From positions 1-64,000 of the forward strand of contig NZ_NKHK02000003.1 of the NCBI RefSeq assembly GCF_002224245.2: a stretch of DNA of 64,000 nucleotides. Reading direction: 5' to 3'. Below the pieces are notes generated by a model. It was not told where the DNA came from and did no database searches. It saw nothing but the letters and a program-made list of their open reading frames with translations. The translations under genes and the position numbers were made by a program. Every line of letters starts with the position of its first letter. The stretch's first letter is position 1. This document shows positions 18,689 through 31,002 of this stretch, in pieces. Source of the DNA: Moraxella sp. VT-16-12. GTDB lineage: Bacteria; Pseudomonadota; Gammaproteobacteria; Pseudomonadales; Moraxellaceae.

Positions 18689-19759
18689 ATGATTGATTGG
18701 ACTGATGAAAAAACCCACGCCTTTTTGGTACAAATTTTAAACACACTTGTTAGGGGGCGTGATTTGTCTGATGAAGAGACGACCACGCTCATGACCATCA
18801 TCATGACAGGTCGTTGTCCTGATGTGTTACTTTCTGCCATTTTAACCGCTTGGCGCATCAAGGGTGAAAGCGTAGAAGAGATGACGGCATCTGTGCGCGT
18901 AATACGCTCTCTTGCTAAGACGGTTGTGCTTGATGCTGATAAAGCGGTGGATATTGTCGGTACAGGGGGCGATGGGGCAAATCTGCTGAATGTCTCAACT
19001 GCTGCTACTTTTGTGGTGGCGGCAAGCGGTGGTGTGGTTGCCAAACACGGCAGTACAGGCGTATCAAGTCGCTCTGGTGCATCTGATTTGTTGATGGTGG
19101 CGGGAGTGAGTCTGTTGTCAGAGCCTGCCCAAATCGCACAATGTGTGGATAAAACTGGCATGTGCTTTATGTTTGCTCCAAATCATCATCCCGCAATGAG
19201 ACACGCCAAAGCGGTGCGTGGTGCATTAAAGATTCGTACCATTTTTAATATTTTAGGACCATTGACCAACCCATCATTTCCTAAACATACTTTGCTTGGG
19301 GTGTATGATGTCAGTCTTTGTGAAAAACTTGCTAAGGTCATGGGTGAGCTTGGTTCTCATCATGTGTGGGTGGTGCACAGTGATGATGGCTTAGATGAGA
19401 TTAGCCTTGCTGTTGCCACGACTGTGTGTGAATATAAAAATGGACAAATCTCCACCTTTAAAATTAGCCCAAATGATGTGGGTATCGCCACGCAATCGCT
19501 TGATGGGTTGTATGTGTCATCACCTGATGAGAGTTTTGCCCTTATTAAGTCAGCTTTACAAGGTCAATCAGATAACCCACAAACCCAAAAAGCCCAAGAC
19601 ATCATCGCTTTAAATGCAGGGGCAAGTTTGTATTTGGTAGGTCAGGCAGACAGCTTTAAAGCAGGCGTGGCACTTGCCAAAAGCACAATCAACAGTGGCA
19701 AAGCGTGGGAAAAATTACAAGAATTTGCCAAAGTTACCCAAAGTTATGCCAGTGTTTAG
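18689..19759 (+). CDS. trpD: anthranilate phosphoribosyltransferase
   Basis: TrpD joins anthranilate to PRPP, the second step of tryptophan synthesis. The protein (356 residues from ATG 18689) has the PRPP loop VDIVGTGGDGANLLNVSTA, KHGSTGVSSRSGASDLL, and RTIFNILGPLTNP. ATG 18689 follows AAGGA by six bases; two TTG codons just upstream are poorer starts. The trpG-trpD-trpC order matches Moraxellaceae and pseudomonads. Confidence 0.96.
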   Translation: MIDWTDEKTHAFLVQILNTLVRGRDLSDEETTTLMTIIMTGRCPDVLLSAILTAWRIKGESVEEMTASVRVIRSLAKTVVLDADKAVDIVGTGGDGANLLNVSTAATFVVAASGGVVAKHGSTGVSSRSGASDLLMVAGVSLLSEPAQIAQCVDKTGMCFMFAPNHHPAMRHAKAVRGALKIRTIFNILGPLTNPSFPKHTLLGVYDVSLCEKLAKVMGELGSHHVWVVHSDDGLDEISLAVATTVCEYKNGQISTFKISPNDVGIATQSLDGLYVSSPDESFALIKSALQGQSDNPQTQKAQDIIALNAGASLYLVGQADSFKAGVALAKSTINSGKAWEKLQEFAKVTQSYASV

Positions 19760-19859
19760 CGTTATCAATAAAAAGTGAATGTTGATAAATAAACAACACG
19801 GCTTTTAGAACGATTTGGTAATTTATATTGACAAATATGATGAATCTTTAAGGAAAATC

Positions 19860-20693
19860 ATGACCGCCCCAACCATTTTACAAAAAATAGTCGCCACCAA
19901 GCATCAAGAGATTGCTACCGCCAAAGCTCAGGTGAGTCTTGATGAGTTAAAACAAAAAATCCATCATGCTTCTGAAACAAGGGGTTTTGCTAAGGCTTTG
20001 CAAGCTGTGCCAGTTAAAGATGGCAAAATCGGTGTGATTAGTGAGATTAAAAAAGCCAGTCCATCAAAGGGGATAATTTGCCATCATTTTGACCCTGTGG
20101 CGACTGCCCAAAGCTATGAGCGTGCAGGTGCAACGTGTTTATCAGTATTGACAGACGTGCAGTACTTTCAGGGTTGTGATGAATATTTAATCGGTGCTAA
20201 AAATGCCTGTGCATTGCCTGTACTACGTAAAGATTTTATGGTGGATGAGTATCATATTTGGCAAAGTCGGGCATTGGGGGCGGACTGTATTTTGCTGATT
20301 ATGGCGTGTCTTGATGATGGGACCGTCAGTAAATTGCACAGCTTGGCAATAGAGCTGGGCATGGACGTACTGATTGAGATTCATACCCAAGATGAGTTGC
20401 GTCGTGCTTTAATGCTTCCTAAATCCCCCCATAACATCTATGGCATTAACAACCGAGATTTAAACACTTTTAAAGTGGATTTATCACACAGCATTCGTTT
20501 GTGTCAAGAACTGTTTGCTAAGCTTGGTGATGATACGTTGGTGGTGAGCGAAAGTGGCATTAATCATGCAGATGACATTCATCTGATGCAAAACAACAAC
20601 ATTCATCATTTTTTAATCGGTGAGCAGTTTATGAGAACAGATGATGCTGGACAGGCACTTGCCAAACTGCTTAATGACGTTCAAATGACATAG
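19860..20693 (+). CDS. trpC: indole-3-glycerol-phosphate synthase
   Basis: TrpC closes the indole ring by converting carboxyphenylamino-deoxyribulose phosphate to indole-3-glycerol phosphate. The 277-residue TIM barrel shows the catalytic GVISEIKKASPSKG (Lys), VLRKDFMVDEYHIWQSRALG, GINNRDLNTFKVDL, and VVSESGI. It is not fused to TrpF. ATG 19860 has AAGGA eight bases upstream; a longer in-frame start at 19815 lacks support. The trpD-trpC gap is 100 bases. Confidence 0.96.
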   Translation: MTAPTILQKIVATKHQEIATAKAQVSLDELKQKIHHASETRGFAKALQAVPVKDGKIGVISEIKKASPSKGIICHHFDPVATAQSYERAGATCLSVLTDVQYFQGCDEYLIGAKNACALPVLRKDFMVDEYHIWQSRALGADCILLIMACLDDGTVSKLHSLAIELGMDVLIEIHTQDELRRALMLPKSPHNIYGINNRDLNTFKVDLSHSIRLCQELFAKLGDDTLVVSESGINHADDIHLMQNNNIHHFLIGEQFMRTDDAGQALAKLLNDVQMT

Positions 20694-20835
20694 AATGTAG
20701 AAATATGATTTGTTACAATGAGAGTTTGTCAAATACCAAAATTTGGATAAAAACAGAACATCCCATACAATAAAAATTTCCCTTGCCCCCTATATTTTTT
20801 CATCAATTTTTAGTAAAATTCGGTTTTACCAGTAA

Positions 20836-22476
<1,641 letters not shown>

Positions 22477-22494
22477 TAGAGCAATACAATGTCA

Positions 22495-22514
22495 ATGGGG
22501 CGGTTTCGCCCTAT
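22495..22514 (+). terminator. probable weak terminator after pyrG
   Basis: ATGGGGCG, loop GTTT, CGCCCTAT makes an eight-base stem with one wobble pair, but only a short T-rich tail follows. It may only attenuate transcription into the downstream genes. Confidence 0.4.
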
Positions 22515-22541
22515 TTGCTATGACCATCAAAAGGAAATGAC

Positions 22542-22778
22542 ATGATTGAAATTATGGTAACAGAAATTGCCAATTATGATATGGTGCAAATATTGCAAAA
22601 AGTAGAACAAGGTGAGCAAGTGGTATTAAGCCATAATGGTATGCAATTTTATATCACCCCCAATCAAAAACAAAATGACGATAGACAACTGGCATTTGAT
22701 GAGTTTTTTAAAAAAATGAAAGGTAGATTGTCATCGGATTATCAATTTAATAGAGATGAATTGTATGACCGCCCATAA
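22542..22778 (+). CDS. putative antitoxin of a second PIN-type pair
   Basis: A 78-residue protein. Its N-terminus (VTEIANYDMVQILQKVEQGEQ, positions 6-26) and VVLSHNGMQFYI resemble Phd/YefM-type antitoxins, in which a short DNA-binding fold precedes a toxin-wrapping tail. A strong ribosome site (AAAGGAAA) precedes the ATG. The last 14 bases overlap the PIN gene. It sits between pyrG and kdsA, away from any other mobile sign. Confidence 0.7.
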   Translation: MIEIMVTEIANYDMVQILQKVEQGEQVVLSHNGMQFYITPNQKQNDDRQLAFDEFFKKMKGRLSSDYQFNRDELYDRP

Positions 22779-23175
22779 TCTTTATTTTATGGATAGCAAT
22801 ATTTTATTGCATGCTATTGGTGATGATTTGCATAAACAGCCTATTGCGGAGCGGTTATTACGAAGTCCCGATGCAATTATTAGTACGCAAGTATTAAATG
22901 AGTTTTGTAATGTGGTTTTTCGAAAAAAATTGATGACAGATGATGAGTTGCTATCATCAATAAAATTTTTTCAAAAGTATTTTGCAATAATTGATTTAGA
23001 AAGTCATTTAGTGATTGATGCCTTAACAATCAAAAATCGCCATCAATATTCTTATTGGGACAGTTTAATTATTGCTACTGCCTTAAAATCAAATGTTGAT
23101 ATTTTATATTCCGAAGATATGCACCACACTCATGTGATTGATAACAAACTTACCATCCTCAATCCTTTTTTATAA
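22765..23175 (+). CDS. PIN-domain toxin (VapC-like)
   Basis: A 136-residue PIN-domain nuclease with Asp 10 (YFMDSNILLHA), Glu 46 (VLNEFCNVVFR), Asp 99 (YSYWDSLIIATAL) and Asp 118 (LYSEDMHH) in the expected order. The SYWDSLIIATA block is typical of a common VapC group that differs from the pair near leuC. ATG 22765 has GAG nine bases upstream; an ATG three codons earlier has no room for a ribosome site. kdsA begins nine bases downstream. Confidence 0.87.
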   Translation: MTAHNLYFMDSNILLHAIGDDLHKQPIAERLLRSPDAIISTQVLNEFCNVVFRKKLMTDDELLSSIKFFQKYFAIIDLESHLVIDALTIKNRHQYSYWDSLIIATALKSNVDILYSEDMHHTHVIDNKLTILNPFL

Positions 23176-23184
23176 GGAATAGCC

Positions 23185-24051
23185 ATGACTTTAACTGCCA
23201 AACCCACCATTGAACTGCCATCACAATCAGGCAATATCCACATTGGTAATGATTTACCCTTTGTCTTGTTTGGGGGTATGAATGTCTTAGAAAGCCGAGA
23301 GCTGGCGTTTGAAATTGCTGAATGTTATATTGAGATTTGCCAACGATTAAATATTGGTTATGTCTTTAAAGCCAGTTTTGATAAAGCCAATCGTTCCAGT
23401 CTTTATTCGTTTCGTGGTCCTAGCCTTGAAACAGGATTGACGTGGCTTAACGACATCAAAGAAAAATATGGCGTGCCCATCATTACTGATGTTCATGAGC
23501 CTTATCAAGCCGCTCCCGTGGCAAAAGTGGCGGACATTTTGCAGTTGCCTGCGTTTTTAAGTCGTCAGACCGATTTGGTTAGCGCCATTGCTCATACAGG
23601 GGCGGTGATTAACATCAAAAAAGCTCAGTTTCTTGCTCCCCATGAGATGCGACATATCATCAACAAATGCCTAGAAGCGGGTAATGATAAGGTGATTTTG
23701 TGCGAGCGGGGTAGCGTGTTTGGTTATAATAATTTGGTGGTGGACATGCTAGGGTTTGACACCATGAAAGCCATGAATGTGCCTGTATTTTTTGATGTAA
23801 CGCATGCCTTACAAGAGCCGGGTGCAAGAGCTGATAGTGCAGGCGGTCGCCGTCATCAGATTAGTACTTTGGCAAAAGCAGGTATGGCGACAGGACTGGC
23901 GGGGCTATTTTTGGAAGCTCACCCTGACCCTGATAAAGCCAAATGCGATGGTCCTTGTGCGTTAAGACTGTCCCAATTAGAGCCGTTTTTGGCACAATTA
24001 AAAGCATTGGATAATTTGGTGAAGGGATTTGATGTGTTGGATACACATTGA
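23185..24051 (+). CDS. kdsA: 3-deoxy-8-phosphooctulonate synthase
   Basis: KdsA condenses arabinose 5-phosphate with phosphoenolpyruvate to give Kdo 8-phosphate for lipooligosaccharide core. The 288-residue protein has [51 protein letters not shown], and the [15 protein letters not shown] block. The ribosome site AAGGA precedes the ATG. A role in outer-membrane glycolipid synthesis fits a Gram-negative organism. Confidence 0.97.
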   Translation: MTLTAKPTIELPSQSGNIHIGNDLPFVLFGGMNVLESRELAFEIAECYIEICQRLNIGYVFKASFDKANRSSLYSFRGPSLETGLTWLNDIKEKYGVPIITDVHEPYQAAPVAKVADILQLPAFLSRQTDLVSAIAHTGAVINIKKAQFLAPHEMRHIINKCLEAGNDKVILCERGSVFGYNNLVVDMLGFDTMKAMNVPVFFDVTHALQEPGARADSAGGRRHQISTLAKAGMATGLAGLFLEAHPDPDKAKCDGPCALRLSQLEPFLAQLKALDNLVKGFDVLDTH

Positions 24052-24141
24052 TTATGGTTGGTAAAATCATTGGCTTCTCCCCAGTTATTTTCCAATCCTA
24101 TAATAAAATACACCATTTTTATTATAAATAATACGCCATTT

Positions 24142-24162
24142 TGCTAAAATTTTTGTTAAAAT
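24142..24162 (+). promoter_or_regulatory. tandem extended -10 elements upstream of eno
   Basis: Two consecutive extended -10 matches, TGCTAAAAT (hexamer 24145-24150) and TGTTAAAAT (hexamer 24157-24162), lie 39-51 bases before the eno ATG. Either could drive eno-ftsB-ispD. Confidence 0.45.
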
Positions 24163-24182
24163 AATTGCTATTTTAACCTTGA

Positions 24183-25517
<1,335 letters not shown>

Positions 25518-25518
25518 G

Positions 25519-25941
25519 ATGAAAAAAACACCCAAATCCCCACACAAAACCATGTTTATCAGCCCAAATTTTTTGGGGTATTTGATATTGACATTAGTGG
25601 GGATTGTGGGGTTGGTAGCGTTGCAGTATCATTATTGGTATGGCGAGTCGGGTTATTATGAGCTTGCCAAACTTCAAAAAGAAGTCGCTAAGCAACAAAA
25701 AATCAATGCCGAACAAGAGCATTTAAATGCTGTGTTAATGGCGGATATTGCTGACCTAAAATCAGGATTTGGTGCGGTAGAAGAGCACGCTCGTTTAAAT
25801 CTTGGGTTTATCAAACAAGGCGAAACTTTTGTGCAACTATCCACCGCCAATCAAGTGTATGCTGATGAAAAAAGCGTGATTGACACAGATGTCGCACCTG
25901 CAACTGAACCGATTGATGTGTTTGGTGAGAGTAAGCCTTAG
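25519..25941 (+). CDS. ftsB: cell division protein FtsB
   Basis: FtsB is a bitopic inner-membrane protein that joins FtsQ and FtsL in the divisome. The 140-residue protein has one membrane segment (about 17-36, LGYLILTLVGIVGLVALQYH), then a periplasmic leucine-zipper-like coiled coil (EVAKQQKINAEQEHLNAVLM) and the conserved EEHARLNLGFIKQGETF. The acidic tail is longer than in E. coli. The ATG follows the eno stop directly; a start inside eno is unlikely. Position before ispD supports the call. Confidence 0.93.
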   Translation: MKKTPKSPHKTMFISPNFLGYLILTLVGIVGLVALQYHYWYGESGYYELAKLQKEVAKQQKINAEQEHLNAVLMADIADLKSGFGAVEEHARLNLGFIKQGETFVQLSTANQVYADEKSVIDTDVAPATEPIDVFGESKP

Positions 25942-25949
25942 AGATTTTT

Positions 25950-26648
25950 ATGCCAAAAATTCATGCACTGATGGTGGCGGCAGGCGTTGGTTCTCGCTTT
26001 GGGGCAGATGTCCCAAAACAATATCTTTACATCGCTGGCAAAACCATTTTGCAACATGCGGTTTGTTGCCTAAATCACCCATCAATTACGGATTTAACAC
26101 TTGTCATTGCAAGTGATGATAAGGTGGCGCAGACACTTGTTTTTGATTTTGATAAACCAATCCACTTTGCCATAGGTGGTGCAGAACGTTTTTTGTCAGT
26201 TAAATCAGGTGTGGAACACATCAAAGCTTGTGGGGCAAAAGATGATGACTGGGTGCTTATCCATGATGCGGCCAGACCATGTTTGCCGATGGCAGATTTG
26301 TCAAGATTGATTGAGATGGCAGGCGATTTGTCTGATGACTTGGATAAAAGTGCCGGTGCGATTTTGGCAATGCCTGTGGCAGATACCTTAAAATTTGCCA
26401 AAGATGGTGTGGTTTGCCATACGGTCGGGCGTGAACATCTTTATCAAGCCCAAACCCCACAGATGTTTCGCCTAAAATCACTGTTACAGATGTTACAGTT
26501 TGTTTGTCAAAATGATGTATTTATTACCGATGAAGCCAGTGGTTTTGAACATCTGGGTCAAAGTGTGGCGGTGGTGATGGGTTCTCGGATGAACATCAAG
26601 CTGACTTATCACGATGATTTGCCACTATTTGAACGACTCTTGGGATAG
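25950..26648 (+). CDS. ispD: 2-C-methyl-D-erythritol 4-phosphate cytidylyltransferase
   Basis: IspD couples MEP to CTP in the non-mevalonate isoprenoid pathway. The 232-residue nucleotidyltransferase has the N-terminal MVAAGVGSRFGADVPKQYL loop, VLIHDAARPCLP, and TDEASGFEHLGQSVAVVMG. It starts eight bases after ftsB and comEC begins two bases after its stop, so the three are probably co-transcribed. Confidence 0.96.
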   Translation: MPKIHALMVAAGVGSRFGADVPKQYLYIAGKTILQHAVCCLNHPSITDLTLVIASDDKVAQTLVFDFDKPIHFAIGGAERFLSVKSGVEHIKACGAKDDDWVLIHDAARPCLPMADLSRLIEMAGDLSDDLDKSAGAILAMPVADTLKFAKDGVVCHTVGREHLYQAQTPQMFRLKSLLQMLQFVCQNDVFITDEASGFEHLGQSVAVVMGSRMNIKLTYHDDLPLFERLLG

Positions 26649-26650
26649 GC

Positions 26651-29068
26651 ATGAACTGGCTGTTTTTTGGGTTGGTGGTGGCAGCTGTCTTGGGCGTTTT
26701 GGATGCTCCTTGGTCATCATTTGATGATACCCAAACATTTTTGGTGGATGGTTTTTGGGCGAATATATTCATAAGTACACTCGTGGTCGGGTGTATTTTT
26801 TTATGTCGTCAATGTTGGCAAATGGCGTACGCCAGTCAAAAATTGAGCAGATGGCTTGGTTTTTTGATGGGTGGTATACTCATGATGGTGGTTGGGCTGC
26901 TGTTTATGTTAAAGGCGTGGGATGTACGCAACCAACATGAACGTGTTGTACCAAAAGACAGCCACACCATTACTGCCACCGTTCATATTGGCGAGATAAG
27001 TGATGGCGTATATCATCAAGCGATGGGAATGCACTATCGCCAAAAGGCGGTTTTGAGTGATTTGCGTCTTGTGGATAATGTTCACAAGTATGCTGATAAT
27101 GCAAAAACGACCGCAAATCCCTTTGGTGGCGATGATGTTGCACAAAATATTAGCTTGCCCAAAACCATGACAGTACTTTTGACGGCATTTGCCAGCAACA
27201 AAAAAGAGTTTGCGGTGCTGTCTGGGGCAAAGCCCAATACCAAAATCACCATGACACTGCTTATCTCTCCTGTTCACCATTCTACGGGTGATGGTTTTGA
27301 TGGTTATCGTTGGTTGCGTACTCGCCATATTCATGCTAATGCCAAAATACTTGCCATTGATGGGAAGTTTGTGCCTGATGATGCCCAAAAGGGCATTGTG
27401 CCCATGCTTGAAAATTGGCGATGGCGATTGCGAGAGCATTTTTATCAAGATTGGCAAAACTTGTCCCCCCAAGACCGCCAAAATAAAGCCATTACCCTAA
27501 GTCTTTTAACGGGTGATAGGTCGCTGATTGATAAAGAAACCAAGGAGCTGTATCAGTTTGGCGGTATCAGTCATTTGCTTGCCATATCAGGCACCCATGT
27601 GGTATTTTTGGCAATGATATTGGCAAACATGATGGTGTGGCTGACTGATAAATATTCATTTTTATATGCAAAAATCTCTCGCACGTCCATTCGGTTGTTT
27701 GTGATGATTGTGGTGGGCGTGCTGTATGCATTATTTACAGGTTTTGATGTGCCTGCGGTGCGTACGGTGTATATGTTGATGACAGTAGCATTAGTGCGAT
27801 ATTTGGCATTGCCAATATCAAATGTCAGCGCACTGTTTTGGGTGGCACTTGTGATGATTTGGCTTGACCCATATGTGGTGTGGCAAGCGGGGTTTTGGTT
27901 GTCGTTTGTGGCGGTGTGGCTATTGATGCAGTATGGTGTTGATGAAACATCAGCTGATGGACTAAAACCACAGATGACCAAACTTATTAAACTGCAAGGC
28001 TGGCTGTTCATTGCCATGCTTCCTGTGTCTTTATGGCTGTTTGGTAAGGTCTCTTTGTGGGGGCTTGTGATTAATTTGTTTGCAGTGGGATTGTTTGGCA
28101 TGGTGATTGTGCCAATCAATCTTTTGGCAGGTGTGCTATTTGTGATAACACCTTGGCTGTCGGATGTGTTGTGGACAGTATCGGCTGGTATATTGGGACT
28201 GCTTCATGGCTTGCTAGGCTGGATTGATGGCGTGGCTGGTTCAAGCTGGGTGTATCAAAGCATGGGTAAGGTGGGTCTTGTGTTGATGGGCTTATCGCTG
28301 TTGCCTTTTGTTGCACCAATGCTTCGCAAGAAATATGCTACCATACCTATGTTGGCATTGGCGTTTGTGCTAATGGATAAGCCAACAAATCAGCATTTAT
28401 CCATACTGCCAGTCCTTGATGACTCTAATATTAGTGGACTACTCATACGTCAAAGCGGTGCTGATATGGGTAGTGTCAATCATCAGGCAAATTGGCTGGT
28501 GTTGGGGGATTTTGGCGGTCATTTATCACCCCAGCAAGCCCAAACCATGACCAATACGCTGATTGATGTCCTAAAAAAGCATCGTGTTCACCATTTAACA
28601 GGCGTGGTGGTGCAAACTCCGAGCAATGCGTTAAATGATGTGGTGCAAGGACTTAGCAAAGACATTGTCATTTATCGGTATTGGCAAGCAAGTAAATTGC
28701 TCTCACAAATTCCTGCCCAAAATTGCACAGCAGGTGAGTTGTGGCAAGGTAATGGCTTGTCAGTACGGGCTTTGACAGGTTGGCATCAAATCGCTGATGA
28801 GACGGTGTGGGGTTGTACCTTGGAGTTTGATAGTACACAAGCGATAAGTTTGCCATCAGTTCAGCATGAAGCACCCATAAGGCTTATCATCAACGGTGCT
28901 ACCCACAAAAGAGCATGGGAGTTATATGCCATGCTGTGCCATGCTCCAAATATCGCTCCCAAACCTACCCACCTGTGGCTTAGCCACCCCAAATCAGCGA
29001 TGAGTGATGATGTATTAAGGCAATTTTCACCACAACACATCATAACTGATCCCAAGCAGTTGCGTTAA
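26651..29068 (+). CDS. comEC: DNA internalization-related competence protein ComEC/Rec2
   Basis: ComEC forms the inner-membrane channel for DNA uptake. The 805-residue protein has N-terminal membrane segments, an OB-like DUF4131 domain (about 95-250), and the competence-domain block ITLSLLTGDRSL...GGISHLLAISGTHV (about 278-316). Many further membrane helices follow, then a C-terminal region (about 590-805) where a metallo-beta-lactamase-like domain is expected. There the expected HxHxDH-type motif is absent: after LVLGDFGG comes HHLTGVVVQTPSNALNDVV, with no metal-binding pattern. So the channel looks intact but the nuclease-like domain seems degenerate. It is coupled to ispD. Confidence 0.92.
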   Translation: MNWLFFGLVVAAVLGVLDAPWSSFDDTQTFLVDGFWANIFISTLVVGCIFLCRQCWQMAYASQKLSRWLGFLMGGILMMVVGLLFMLKAWDVRNQHERVVPKDSHTITATVHIGEISDGVYHQAMGMHYRQKAVLSDLRLVDNVHKYADNAKTTANPFGGDDVAQNISLPKTMTVLLTAFASNKKEFAVLSGAKPNTKITMTLLISPVHHSTGDGFDGYRWLRTRHIHANAKILAIDGKFVPDDAQKGIVPMLENWRWRLREHFYQDWQNLSPQDRQNKAITLSLLTGDRSLIDKETKELYQFGGISHLLAISGTHVVFLAMILANMMVWLTDKYSFLYAKISRTSIRLFVMIVVGVLYALFTGFDVPAVRTVYMLMTVALVRYLALPISNVSALFWVALVMIWLDPYVVWQAGFWLSFVAVWLLMQYGVDETSADGLKPQMTKLIKLQGWLFIAMLPVSLWLFGKVSLWGLVINLFAVGLFGMVIVPINLLAGVLFVITPWLSDVLWTVSAGILGLLHGLLGWIDGVAGSSWVYQSMGKVGLVLMGLSLLPFVAPMLRKKYATIPMLALAFVLMDKPTNQHLSILPVLDDSNISGLLIRQSGADMGSVNHQANWLVLGDFGGHLSPQQAQTMTNTLIDVLKKHRVHHLTGVVVQTPSNALNDVVQGLSKDIVIYRYWQASKLLSQIPAQNCTAGELWQGNGLSVRALTGWHQIADETVWGCTLEFDSTQAISLPSVQHEAPIRLIINGATHKRAWELYAMLCHAPNIAPKPTHLWLSHPKSAMSDDVLRQFSPQHIITDPKQLR

Positions 29069-29185
29069 ATGATGTGATAAATAATACCATTTGTTTTGGT
29101 AAACAAAGATTGTCCCTTGTGCTTGCTCTACCATCTTTGGCGATTTTGAAGTACAATAAGCATTTTTATTTTAGTGAGACGTCTT

Positions 29186-30196
29186 ATGGCATGGCCACCA
29201 AATCCTAATAAAACGCCCAACACCCCCCAAAATAACACACCGCCCACAGGACGTGAATGGCAAATTTTAGAAAAAGCAGTCATGGCGGGTTTAGAAGAGC
29301 AAAAAAAGACTCGCCGTTGGGGGATATTTTTTAAGTTATTAACGTTTGCTTATTTGATTGGTGTGATATTACTCATGGGGCGTGGGTGTAGTACTGCCAC
29401 CAAGACAACTTCTTTGCACGAACCACATTTGGCGGTGGTGGAAGTCAATGGAGTTATCGCCAATGATACCCCCGCCAATGCTCGTGATATTAACGAAGCA
29501 TTAACCAATGCCTTTGAAAATCCCAAAGCCAAAGCGGTCGCCCTTGCCATCAATTCACCAGGTGGCTCACCTGTGCAGTCAGATGAGATTTGGCAAACTG
29601 CCATGGAATTACGCAAAGAGCACCCCAACAAGAAACTTTATGCCGTCATTGGTGATGTTGGTGCATCTGGGGCGTATTATATCGCAAGCTCAGCCGATGA
29701 GATTTGGGTCAATCCATCAAGCCTTGTTGGTTCTATCGGTGTCATTTTGTCAAGTTATAACATACAAGAGTTGATGAACAAGACAGGCATTAAGGCAAAT
29801 ACCATGACGGCAGGCGAGTATAAAGACATTTTGAGTATCAACCGTGCCATGACTGACAGTGAACGCCAGCACGTCCAACAAGTACTAGACATCACTCATC
29901 AAAACTTTATTGATGCTGTCAAAGAAGGTCGTGGCGATAAGCTAAAAAATCCTGAACAAAATCAGATATTTAGTGGATTATTTTGGTCAGGTAAACAGTC
30001 GGTGGAGTTAGGTCTTGCAGATAAAACAGGCAGTATCTTTGCCCTAGAAAAATCATTAGATGTTGAGCATTCTGTCAATTATACCTACACTGACCCTGTG
30101 CACAAAGTTTTTGACCGTTTGGGTGTGCAAATTGGCAAAGGGTTGGGGCAGGGCGTTGAGTTAAATCTGCAAGAAAACCAAACAAAAATCCAATAA
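29186..30196 (+). CDS. S49-family signal peptide peptidase (SppA-like)
   Basis: A 336-residue inner-membrane serine protease with one N-terminal membrane segment (FFKLLTFAYLIGVILLMGRG, about 48-67) and a periplasmic catalytic domain. The nucleophile Ser lies in GDVGASGAYYIASSADEIWV and the general-base Lys in TAGEYKDILS. The single-domain length fits the SppA36/SohB type that assembles from several copies and digests cleaved signal peptides. ATG 29186 is preferred; a GTG four codons earlier is possible. Confidence 0.9.
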   Translation: MAWPPNPNKTPNTPQNNTPPTGREWQILEKAVMAGLEEQKKTRRWGIFFKLLTFAYLIGVILLMGRGCSTATKTTSLHEPHLAVVEVNGVIANDTPANARDINEALTNAFENPKAKAVALAINSPGGSPVQSDEIWQTAMELRKEHPNKKLYAVIGDVGASGAYYIASSADEIWVNPSSLVGSIGVILSSYNIQELMNKTGIKANTMTAGEYKDILSINRAMTDSERQHVQQVLDITHQNFIDAVKEGRGDKLKNPEQNQIFSGLFWSGKQSVELGLADKTGSIFALEKSLDVEHSVNYTYTDPVHKVFDRLGVQIGKGLGQGVELNLQENQTKIQ

Positions 30197-30213
30197 CCAT
30201 CAAGCTGGCAAGG

Positions 30214-30507
30214 TCAATCTTGCCAGTCATAGACAAAGTTTTGGTTTGCCATACGGTCTAAATGGTCGGTGATGACATGGCGTAACCTGCCTTCATCGTA
30301 GGGGCGTTCTGGGTTATCAGTGGCAGTGTTGCGAGTGTACTCAATGTACAGCTCATCATCTTTTGGGCTTAAAATCACATCCGCCCCTGCCATTTTGACA
30401 AGATAGCCTGTATCAGTCTCAGTAACTTCTACTTTATGGCGAAAATGATTGGTCAAGCGTTTGGCAAGTCTTGCTGCTTCGGTGGTGCTGACACTAACGT
30501 GTGGCAT
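30214..30507 (-). CDS. DUF2218 domain-containing protein
   Basis: A 97-residue cytosolic protein with the DUF2218 layout: VSTTEAARLAKRLTNHFRHKV, a central GADVILSPKDDELYI and the C-terminal RHVITDHLDRMANQ. Some members sit beside siderophore or iron genes, but nothing here shows that. ATG 30507 has GGAG seven bases upstream; the reading frame extends 33 codons further, but that extension is not family-like. Confidence 0.82.
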   Translation of the reverse strand: MPHVSVSTTEAARLAKRLTNHFRHKVEVTETDTGYLVKMAGADVILSPKDDELYIEYTRNTATDNPERPYDEGRLRHVITDHLDRMANQNFVYDWQD

Positions 30508-30630
30508 GATAAACTCCAATAAATAGTCAATGTGTTGTTGTAAATAAGACTTATTTTTATTAAATTCAAGCCCAAGAGAATAAATTATCTCAAAAAAATA
30601 TCCCATATATTTAATAATAAGAGCATAAAG

Positions 30631-31002
30631 ATGATTTTAAAGGCATTTTTGGTGATTTTTGGTTGTTTGTTTTTGGGGCAGATTTTTATTTATTTGACAA
30701 ACTTGCCCTTACCACCGAGCGTGATTGGGCTATTGATATTGTTTGGGGCATTACAGTCAGGCGTGGTAAAACTTAAAACTGTACAAACGTTGGCTAAGAC
30801 GCTGTTGGATTATTTGGTGTTGATGGTTGTGCCTGCGTGTATTTCCATCATGCAGTATTTGGATATTATTCGCCGTGATGCGTGGGTGCTGATTTTTGCC
30901 ACCCTTATTAGTACATTTTTGGTGCTGGTGGTAACAGGTAAATCTTATGAATGGCTACGGATTTGGCAAAAACGCCATGCCCAACAAAGAGAAAAATCAT
31001 GA
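30631..31002 (+). CDS. CidA/LrgA family holin-like protein (first pair)
   Basis: A 123-residue membrane protein with four hydrophobic segments and the family start LVIFGCLFLGQIFIYLTNLP followed by PPSVIGLLILFGAL. CidA/LrgA proteins act with LrgB-type partners in murein hydrolase control or, in several bacteria, in export of pyruvate or other small acids. It overlaps the LrgB gene by four bases (ATGA), so the two are translated together. Confidence 0.88.
   Translation: MILKAFLVIFGCLFLGQIFIYLTNLPLPPSVIGLLILFGALQSGVVKLKTVQTLAKTLLDYLVLMVVPACISIMQYLDIIRRDAWVLIFATLISTFLVLVVTGKSYEWLRIWQKRHAQQREKS

Noticed and set aside
19760-19859. A promoter for trpC around TTGACA near 19830
   Set aside because: The only TTGACA has no -10 at a suitable distance before the ribosome site, so trpC is more likely read from trpG.
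27571-28119. A 182-codon antisense frame inside comEC
   Set aside because: It mirrors membrane-helix codons of ComEC and has a Thr/Asn-rich unnatural composition.
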